Shown here piece after piece: positions 58,035 to 64,000 of a stretch of DNA of 64,000 nucleotides; positions within the stretch are counted from its first letter, which is position 1; every line of letters begins with the position of its first letter. The DNA is from Lysobacter prati (lineage in GTDB: Bacteria > Pseudomonadota > Gammaproteobacteria > Xanthomonadales > Xanthomonadaceae): NCBI RefSeq assembly GCF_009765215.1, contig NZ_VLNV01000001.1, forward strand, positions 124,001 through 188,000. The letters are read 5' to 3'. Below the pieces are notes generated by a model. It had not been told where the DNA came from. It did not search any database and was given only the letters and a program-made list of their open reading frames with translations. The translations under genes and the position numbers were made by a program.

Positions 58035-59873
58035 AACAATCGGCCCGAGAACATGCGACCTGACCGAATCATCCTCGCCTGCGCCACGCTCGCCCTGGCT
58101 GCACTTTCACTGGCAGGCTGCTCTTCCACACCGCATAGCAAGACGGAGGCTCCGCCGATGTTCTCCGCAGTACGCCAAACCGAGCACCGCGGCAGCGACG
58201 ACCTGCTCAGCGCCGGCCTCGGCCTGGCCGGGTTGCGCGCGATGGCCCCGCCGGCGTTCGCCGACGCCGAGCATCCGACGCCGTCCGAACTGCGCCGTCG
58301 TGCGCTGTGGAGCAACTGGCGTGGCATCGCCGACCTCGCCCCGGGCGGTGGCTACGGCGAGCTCTACGGCAGCACCGCCAGCGTTCCGGGACGCGAATTC
58401 AGCGCTTTCGCCACGGTGCCCGGCGCGAGCCAGCCGCACCGCGTGCTGGTGCAGGTGCCCGATGCCTTCGACACCGGCAAACGCTGCGTGGTGGTGACGG
58501 CGTCCTCCGGTTCGCGTGGCATCTACGGTGCGATTGCGGTCGCCGGTGCCTGGGGCTTGCCCAAGGGTTGCGCGGTGGCCTACACCGACAAGGGCGCAGG
58601 CACCGACTATTTCGATCTCGACGCCGGCCAGGGCGTTCGCGCCGATGGCACCGTGGGCGCGCGCGGCGAGGGCCTGGCGTTCGAGGTGCCGGCGTCGGCA
58701 ACGTCCGGCGTAGCCTTCAAGCACGCGCATTCGGGCGACAACCCCGAAGCCGACTGGGGCCGCCACGTGAAGCAGGCGGCGCAGTTCGCGCTGCAGTCGC
58801 TCGACAGTGCCTTCCCGCAGGCTTCGCCGTTCACCTTCGACAACACGCGCGTCATCGCGGTCGGCGTCTCCAATGGCGGTGGCGCCGTGCTCCGTGCCGC
58901 CGAGCTTGACGGCGACTGGCTCGATGCGGTCGTCGCCGGCGAACCCAACATCTACGCAGAAGGCGAGGGCAGTCGTCCGCTGTACGACTTCACGACCGAA
59001 GCCGCGCTGCTGATGCCGTGTGCGTTGCTGCACATGCAAAAGCTGCCGCAGCCGCCGCTGACCGCGCAGTCCGCGCCGTTGTGGACGCAACGCTGCGCCG
59101 CGCTGAAGGCGACCGGTGTGATCGAAGGCGGCGATACCGCGGCGCAGGCGAAATCTGCGTATGACGCGCTCCGGGCCCATGGCTGGACCGACGAGGCGTT
59201 GCGTGCCGGCGCGTTGTCGGTCGGTTTCGACCTTTGGCGCGCGGTCGCGGTCACCTACGCCTCGGCCTATGGACGATATGGCTTCGGTGCCATGCCGTGC
59301 GGCAACCGCTTTACCGCGCTGGACAAGGACTTCACCCCGCGCGCCGCCACGGCAACCGAGCGTGCCGCATGGTGGTCCGACGCCAGCGGCATCCCGCCCG
59401 GTGCCGGCGTGAACATCGTCGAAGAGCATCCGACCTCGCCGCTGACGACGCTGCAATGCCTGCGTGCGCTTTGGAGCGGAGACGATGCCAACGCCCAGCG
59501 TGTCCGCAAGGGCATCGCCGAAACCCGCGCCGCACTGCCGCGCAAGGGCTTGCCCGTGGTCGTCATCCACGGCAGCGACGACGGACTGATCCCGCCTGCA
59601 TTCACCAGCGCGCCGTACGTCAGGCAGGCACAGGCTGCCGGCCGCGACGTGCGCTACTGGCAGGTGCGCAATGCCCAGCACTTCGATGCCTTCCTCGGCC
59701 TGCCCGACTACGGCGCGCGCTACCTGCCGCTGTTGCCGTACGTGTACGCGGCGCTGGACCGGGTCAGCGCGACGCTGGACGGCGACGCCGCGCTGCCGGC
59801 CGATGCGGTGATTGCGACCTTTCCGCGCGCGGGCAAGCCGCTGGAGGCGGCGAACCTGGCGATGCCGCGCTGA
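58032..59873 (+). CDS. D-(-)-3-hydroxybutyrate oligomer hydrolase, lipoprotein
   Basis: Hydrolyses 3-hydroxybutyrate dimers and oligomers released by PHB depolymerases. 613 residues, the family's usual size (600-700). Lipobox LSLAGC with C30, so it is probably lipid-anchored and exported. Serine-hydrolase nucleophile motif GVSNGGGA with the oxyanion region ASSGSRGIYGA; a HGSDDGLIPP segment near the end likely carries the acid and QHFDAF the His. It belongs with phaEC and the GntP permease nearby in PHB/3-hydroxybutyrate use. A second ATG at 58053 would still keep the signal. Confidence 0.88.
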   Translation: MNNRPENMRPDRIILACATLALAALSLAGCSSTPHSKTEAPPMFSAVRQTEHRGSDDLLSAGLGLAGLRAMAPPAFADAEHPTPSELRRRALWSNWRGIADLAPGGGYGELYGSTASVPGREFSAFATVPGASQPHRVLVQVPDAFDTGKRCVVVTASSGSRGIYGAIAVAGAWGLPKGCAVAYTDKGAGTDYFDLDAGQGVRADGTVGARGEGLAFEVPASATSGVAFKHAHSGDNPEADWGRHVKQAAQFALQSLDSAFPQASPFTFDNTRVIAVGVSNGGGAVLRAAELDGDWLDAVVAGEPNIYAEGEGSRPLYDFTTEAALLMPCALLHMQKLPQPPLTAQSAPLWTQRCAALKATGVIEGGDTAAQAKSAYDALRAHGWTDEALRAGALSVGFDLWRAVAVTYASAYGRYGFGAMPCGNRFTALDKDFTPRAATATERAAWWSDASGIPPGAGVNIVEEHPTSPLTTLQCLRALWSGDDANAQRVRKGIAETRAALPRKGLPVVVIHGSDDGLIPPAFTSAPYVRQAQAAGRDVRYWQVRNAQHFDAFLGLPDYGARYLPLLPYVYAALDRVSATLDGDAALPADAVIATFPRAGKPLEAANLAMPR

Positions 59874-59985
59874 GGCCCTTCTCCCACAAGCGTGAGAGGG
59901 GGCGAAGCACGGAGCTCTTGCTCCCTTAACGTCCAATTTGGCACGCTGACAGGCCTTGATGACCTGGATGGGTTGGGAGCGCCGC

Positions 59986-60600
59986 ATGCCGCGCCACTTT
60001 TCGATGCTGCGCGAGTTCCACCTCGCCGACTGGTTCACGCTGGCCAATGCCTTCTGCGGCACGGGCGCGATCTTCGCCGCCATGCGCTTCCTGCAGGAAG
60101 GCGGCGTGCGCGATTTGCTGATCGGCATGGCGCTGATCCCGCTGGCCTTCATCTTCGACGCCCTCGACGGCCGCGTGGCGCGCTGGCGCAACTCCGCCTC
60201 GACCCTGGGCCGCGAACTGGACTCGCTGGCCGACATCATCTCCTTCGGTGTCGCCCCGGCCGCACTGGCCTACGCCTGCGGCCTGCAGGGCGGTTGGGAC
60301 TGGGTTGTGCTGAGCTACTTCGTCGGCTGCGGCGTCAGCCGCCTGGCGCGCTACAACGTCACCGCCGAGCAGTTGTCCGGCGGCGGCGACAAGGTCAAGT
60401 TCTTCGAAGGCACGCCGATCCCGACCAGCCTGGCGCTGGTCGTGGTGCTGGCCGTGGCCGCCTGGCAGGGCGCGATCGGCCCCGACCTGTGGCTGGGCAT
60501 GATCAAGCTCGGGCCGTGGCAGTTCCATCCACTGGTGCTGATGTTCGCCCTGTCGGGGTCGCTGATGATCAGCAAGACCTTGCGGATTCCCAAGCCCTGA
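59986..60600 (+). CDS. pssA: CDP-diacylglycerol-serine O-phosphatidyltransferase
   Basis: Makes phosphatidylserine, the precursor of phosphatidylethanolamine; integral inner-membrane enzyme. 204 residues, about six helices. CDP-alcohol phosphotransferase motif DGRVARWRNSASTLGRELDSLAD, i.e. D-G-x2-A-R-x8-G-x3-D-x3-D, is complete. ATG 59986 is chosen for GGGAG at 59974-59978; starts at 59959 and 59968 are possible. The PcsA alternative (choline) is less likely given the length and N-terminus. Confidence 0.85.
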   Translation: MPRHFSMLREFHLADWFTLANAFCGTGAIFAAMRFLQEGGVRDLLIGMALIPLAFIFDALDGRVARWRNSASTLGRELDSLADIISFGVAPAALAYACGLQGGWDWVVLSYFVGCGVSRLARYNVTAEQLSGGGDKVKFFEGTPIPTSLALVVVLAVAAWQGAIGPDLWLGMIKLGPWQFHPLVLMFALSGSLMISKTLRIPKP

Positions 60601-60644
60601 AGACGTGGAGCGCGCCCGTCGCAGTCGCGCAACATGGCGGTTGC

Positions 60645-60650
60645 TAACAT
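60645..60650 (+). promoter_or_regulatory. -10-like TAACAT upstream of phaE
   Basis: TGC-TAACAT at 60642-60650, 25 bp before the phaE ATG, with no good -35. Confidence 0.35.
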
Positions 60651-60674
60651 GGCCGGGATGAAGCGGAGGCGGTG

Positions 60675-61700
60675 ATGAAGCAGGACGATTTCGAAGCGTG
60701 GACGCGGCAGTACTGGAGCGCCTGGGGCGACAGCCTGCGATCGGCGACGACGCCTGAAACCCCGGGCGTGCCGGGCTGGAACGAAGCGATGACCTGGTGG
60801 TCGCAGCTGGCCAAGGGCGGCATGCCGCAAGGCGACGAAGCCGTGTCGCGCTTCAGCTCGCAGGCACAGGGGTGGTTCGGGCAGATGCAGAAGCTGGCGG
60901 CGCAGTTCGCCGGCCGCAGCGCGAATGCCAACGACATCGCCGGCGCCTGGAAGCAGGCGCTCGGCGGCGATGGCGCCAATCCGTTCGCGCACATGCTCGG
61001 GACTATGCCAGGCAGTGCCAGCACCGATCCCTCGCAATGGTTCGAGCAGGCCGCGCCGTGGTTGCAGCAGTTTCAGCGTGATGGCCGCTCGTGGCTGGGC
61101 CTGCCCGCATTCGGATTCGCCCGCGAGCACCAGGAACGTTGGCAACACCTGATGCAGGCGCAGGTGGACCTGCAGCAGCAGAGCCAGGCCTACCAGACCT
61201 TGCTGGCCGAAGCCGGCCAGGATGCCTTCAAGCGCTTTGAGCGCAAGCTCGGCGAACGCAGCGCACCGGGCCGCCAGCTCGAGTCGGTCCGCGCATTGTT
61301 CGATCTGTGGATCGATGCAGCCGAAGAGGCCTACGCCGACATCGCGCTGTCGCCGCGCTTCCGCGACGCCTATGCCGCCCTGGTCAATGCACAGATGACG
61401 CTGCGCGGTCGCCAGCAGACGCTCGTCGAACAGGCCAGCGCACAGATGGGCATGCCGACCCGGACCGAGCTGGATTCGGCGCACCGCAAGATCGTCCAGC
61501 TCGAGCGCGAGCTGCGGCGCCTGCGCGATGCGGTGGAAGCCAACGCGGCCCGTCCCGCGCGGAGCGAAGCGCCGACGCCGAGGCAGGCAGCCGAGCAGTC
61601 ACCGAAGCCCGCGCAACCCAAGGCACGCAAGGCGACACCGGCCAGCAGCGCGGCCAAACCCGCCCGCGGCGCGGCGAAATCCAGCACGAGGAAGCGTTGA
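60675..61700 (+). CDS. phaE: class III PHA synthase subunit PhaE
   Basis: Partner subunit needed for activity of class III PhaC. 341 residues, Trp/Gln-rich N-terminus (FEAWTRQYWSAWGDSL, the usual opening), helical middle, a coiled coil around 255-285 (KIVQLERELRRLRDAVE), and a Lys/Ala/Pro-rich tail that may bind DNA or granules. ATG 60675 follows GGAGG at 60665-60669. The stop overlaps the phaC ATG by one base (TGATG). Confidence 0.92.
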   Translation: MKQDDFEAWTRQYWSAWGDSLRSATTPETPGVPGWNEAMTWWSQLAKGGMPQGDEAVSRFSSQAQGWFGQMQKLAAQFAGRSANANDIAGAWKQALGGDGANPFAHMLGTMPGSASTDPSQWFEQAAPWLQQFQRDGRSWLGLPAFGFAREHQERWQHLMQAQVDLQQQSQAYQTLLAEAGQDAFKRFERKLGERSAPGRQLESVRALFDLWIDAAEEAYADIALSPRFRDAYAALVNAQMTLRGRQQTLVEQASAQMGMPTRTELDSAHRKIVQLERELRRLRDAVEANAARPARSEAPTPRQAAEQSPKPAQPKARKATPASSAAKPARGAAKSSTRKR

Positions 61701-62785
61701 TGATGGATGGATTCGGTACCGGCCCGCTCGGCTTCACGCCGCAGTCCCTGGCCGAAGAATCGCTGCGCTTCCAGGCCAAGCTTCGCGCGGGCCTGGAGAC
61801 GCTCCATCAGGTCGATGACGTCGATTACGGCGCGACCGCACGCGAGGAAGTCTGGCGCGATGGCAAGGTCGTGCTGTACCGCTTCCGCGGTGACCGCGCA
61901 CCCACCGCCAGGGTGCCGTTGCTGATCGTCTACGCCCTGGTCAACCGCCCCTACATGGTCGACCTGCAGGAAGACAAATCGCTCGTGCGCGGCCTGCTCG
62001 AGCGCGGCGAGGATGTCTACGTGCTGGACTGGGGCTACCCCGACCGGTCCGACCGCTACCTCGAGCTGGAGGACTACATCCAGCGCTACATCGGCGGCGC
62101 CATCGATCACCTGCGCGGCGAATACCGCCTCGACGCGGTCAACCTGCTCGGCATCTGCCAGGGCGGTGCGTTCTCGCTGTGCCACGCCGCGCTCAACCCG
62201 CACAAGGTGCAAAACCTGATCACGATGGTCACGCCGGTGGACTTCCACACCAGCGACAACATGCTGGGCAACTGGACGCGCGGGCTCGACATCGACCTGT
62301 TCGTCGACACGCTCGGCAATGTTCCGGCCGACGTGATGAACTGGTGCTACCTCACGCTCAAGCCCTGGCGCCTGTTCGTGCAGAAGTACGTCGGCCTGGT
62401 CGACGTGCTCGACGACCGCAAGGCGCTGGAAGACTTCCTGCGCATGGAAAAGTGGATATTCGATTCGCCCGACCAGGCCGGCGAAGCGTTCCGCCAGTTC
62501 GTCAAGCAGTTCTACCAGGGCAACGGCTTCGTCAAGGGCGGCATCGACATCGGCGGCCGTCCGGTCGACCTGCGCAATGTCGACATGCCGGTCCTCAACA
62601 TCTATGCCGAGCAGGACCATCTGGTGCCGCCGTCGTCGTCGAAGGTGCTGGCCGACCTGGTCGGCAGCGACGACTACAGCGAGCTGTCGTTCAAGGGCGG
62701 CCACATCGGCATCTATGTCTCCAGCCGCGCGCAACGCGAAGTGCCGGCGGCGATCCACGAGTGGCTCGGCGCGCGTTCGCGCTGA
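61700..62785 (+). CDS. phaC: class III poly(3-hydroxyalkanoate) synthase subunit PhaC
   Basis: Polymerises 3-hydroxyacyl-CoA into PHA granules. 361 residues, the class III length. Alpha/beta-hydrolase with the lipase-box variant GICQGGAFS (nucleophile Cys), catalytic Asp in EQDHLVPP-type IYAEQDHLVPPSSS, and His in FKGGHIGIYVS. Start ATG 61700 is coupled to phaE; a second ATG follows immediately at 61703. No phaA/phaB in the window. Confidence 0.95.
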   Translation: MMDGFGTGPLGFTPQSLAEESLRFQAKLRAGLETLHQVDDVDYGATAREEVWRDGKVVLYRFRGDRAPTARVPLLIVYALVNRPYMVDLQEDKSLVRGLLERGEDVYVLDWGYPDRSDRYLELEDYIQRYIGGAIDHLRGEYRLDAVNLLGICQGGAFSLCHAALNPHKVQNLITMVTPVDFHTSDNMLGNWTRGLDIDLFVDTLGNVPADVMNWCYLTLKPWRLFVQKYVGLVDVLDDRKALEDFLRMEKWIFDSPDQAGEAFRQFVKQFYQGNGFVKGGIDIGGRPVDLRNVDMPVLNIYAEQDHLVPPSSSKVLADLVGSDDYSELSFKGGHIGIYVSSRAQREVPAAIHEWLGARSR

Positions 62786-62884
62786 GCCTCGTTCGCGAGC
62801 GGTTTTTGTAGAAAGGCGGACGAATCGACAGATCGCGACAGCGCCCTCATGGCACAGTCAGGCACCCCACCTGACACTGCATCA

Positions 62885-63580
62885 ATGCCCAAGTCCGTAC
62901 TGCTGCTCTGCCTCGCGCTGCTCACCGCCTGTGCATCCACTTCGACCCCGCCAGCCAGCGCGCCGCCCACAGCGCAGCTGTCCGATTCCACCCGGTTCGA
63001 GCCGGACATCGTCGCTTTCGAACAGGCAGACAGCGTCGTCCGTCGCCGGCCCGGTGGCGTGGTGTTCGTCGGCAGTTCCTCGATCCGCCTGTGGGACACC
63101 CTTGGCGACGATTTCCCCGGTGCAGCACCGATCAACCGCGGTTTCGGCGGATCGCGGCTGCGCGACACGACCTACTTTGCGCAGCGCATCGTGGTTCCCT
63201 ACCAGCCGCGCGCCGTGGTCGTGTACGCCGGCGACAACGACCTCGCCGAAGGCCGTACGCCGCAGCAGGTGCGCGACGATTTCGCCGCGCTGGTGACGCA
63301 GCTGCATGCCCAGTTGCCGCAGGCGCGCATCGCCTTCATCTCGATCAAGCCCAGCCCGGCGCGTCAGGCCTTGCAGGGGCAGATGCGCGAAGCCAACGAG
63401 CTGGTGCGCGATTACGCACGCCGCCAGCAGGGCGTCGCGTTCCTCGATGTCGCCACGCCGATGCTGGCGGCCGACGGCCAGCCGCGCGACGAGCTGTTCC
63501 TCGACGACCGCCTGCACATGAACGCAAGCGGCTATGCCATCTGGACCGGCGTCGTCGGCAAGTGGCTGGATGCGCTGTAA
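62885..63580 (+). CDS. GDSL/SGNH-family lipoprotein esterase
   Basis: 231 residues. Signal with lipobox LLTAC (C16). SGNH blocks: block I FVGSSSIRLW (nucleophile Ser), Gly in NRGFGGSRL, block III GDNDLAEG (Asn), block V DDRLHMNASGY (His). The substrate is unknown; related lipoproteins act on acyl or acetyl groups of envelope polymers. ATG 62885 gives the intact signal peptide; a longer frame from 62849 would mask it. Confidence 0.85.
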   Translation: MPKSVLLLCLALLTACASTSTPPASAPPTAQLSDSTRFEPDIVAFEQADSVVRRRPGGVVFVGSSSIRLWDTLGDDFPGAAPINRGFGGSRLRDTTYFAQRIVVPYQPRAVVVYAGDNDLAEGRTPQQVRDDFAALVTQLHAQLPQARIAFISIKPSPARQALQGQMREANELVRDYARRQQGVAFLDVATPMLAADGQPRDELFLDDRLHMNASGYAIWTGVVGKWLDAL

Positions 63581-63587
63581 TGGCGCC

Positions 63588-63965
63588 ATGAGTCGCCGCC
63601 TTCGACCGCTGCTGATCGGCTTCCTGCTCGCCTGCGCTGCTGCGCAGGCCCAGGCGCCGGTGCAGGCGAAGGCACAGCAGGAAATCGAGCAGTTGATCAC
63701 CCGCCTGGGGCAGTCCGGCTGCCAGTTCCAGCGCAACGGCAGCTGGTACCCCGCCAGCGAAGCGCAGTCGCATCTGCGCCGCAAGTACGAGTACCTGCGC
63801 AAACGCGACATGGTCGCCAGTTCCGAACAGTTCATCGAGCGCGCTGGCAGCCAGAGCAGCCTGAGCGGCAAGGCCTACCAGGTGCGCTGCCCGGGCCAGC
63901 CGGCAGTGGCGTCCTCGATCTGGCTGACGAGGCAATTGGGCGCCATTCGTCACGCTCCGCCCTGA
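63588..63965 (+). CDS. small exported protein, DUF5329-like
   Basis: 125 residues, function unknown. Sec signal 1-22 (LLIGFLLACAAAQAQA). The mature part has EIEQLITRLGQSGCQFQRNGSWY and then EAQSHLRRKYEYLRKR, the pattern of the DUF5329 family, including two Cys that may bond. It starts 7 bp after the GDSL gene and is probably co-transcribed. The sequence after it carries a GC-TAGACT (63974-63981), possibly the promoter of the next gene outside the window. Confidence 0.7.
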   Translation: MSRRLRPLLIGFLLACAAAQAQAPVQAKAQQEIEQLITRLGQSGCQFQRNGSWYPASEAQSHLRRKYEYLRKRDMVASSEQFIERAGSQSSLSGKAYQVRCPGQPAVASSIWLTRQLGAIRHAPP

Positions 63966-64000
63966 GCGACGGCGCTAGACTGGCGCCGTCGCCGCCAAGG

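Overview
High-GC DNA of a gammaproteobacterium, most probably a member of the Lysobacteraceae/Xanthomonadaceae (Lysobacter- or Luteimonas-like). The evidence is gene order (asd-fimV-truA-trpF-trpI/trpBA-accD; secG-tRNA-Leu-nuoA-N; tRNA-fMet-rimP-nusA-infB-rbfA-truB-rpsO-pnp), a xanthomonad-type LexA box (TTAG-N6-TACTA) before dinB, class III PHA synthase genes and CGTCATCCC-type extragenic palindromes. The genus is inference; nothing here fixes a species.

Layout. 1-11.6 kb: end of asd, fimV, truA, overlapping trpF, a TrpI-like LysR regulator divergent from trpBA, accD overlapping glmM, a 2OG-Fe(II) oxygenase and a hypoxanthine/uracil-DNA-glycosylase-like gene. 11.6-28.2 kb: tpiA, secG, tRNA-Leu(GAG) and a complete 14-gene nuoA-N operon (complex I). 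28.2-38.3 kb: initiator tRNA with its own promoter and terminator, a 770-nt non-coding stretch with a candidate terminated small RNA, then the rimP-nusA-infB-rbfA-truB-rpsO-pnp translation/RNA block. 38.3-38.8 kb: dense repeat cluster. 38.8-43.6 kb: envelope-stress locus, a ColR/ColS-like two-component system divergent from a PAP2 phosphatase and an EptA-type lipid A phosphoethanolamine transferase. 43.7-46.8 kb: secreted zinc-metallopeptidase-like protein with a C-terminal helix-hairpin-helix, SOS-type dinB, and an HPF/RaiA-like ribosome factor. 46.9-64 kb: PatZ-type protein acetyltransferase, GntP permease, TonB-dependent receptor, CrbS/CrbR-like acetate-sensing two-component system, 3-hydroxybutyrate-oligomer hydrolase, pssA, phaE-phaC, and two small exported proteins.

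How the genes work together. Most of the window is core housekeeping. The accessory interest is in the second half: (i) colRS-pap2-eptA looks like a self-contained lipid A remodelling module, with an 11-bp-phased direct repeat in front of the target genes; (ii) patZ, crbSR, the oligomer hydrolase and phaEC form a loose neighbourhood around acetyl-CoA/acetate/PHB carbon storage; (iii) repeats are abundant, including two copies of a 152-bp element whose 26-bp stem carries compensatory changes between copies. No phage, IS element, CRISPR array or defence island was seen.
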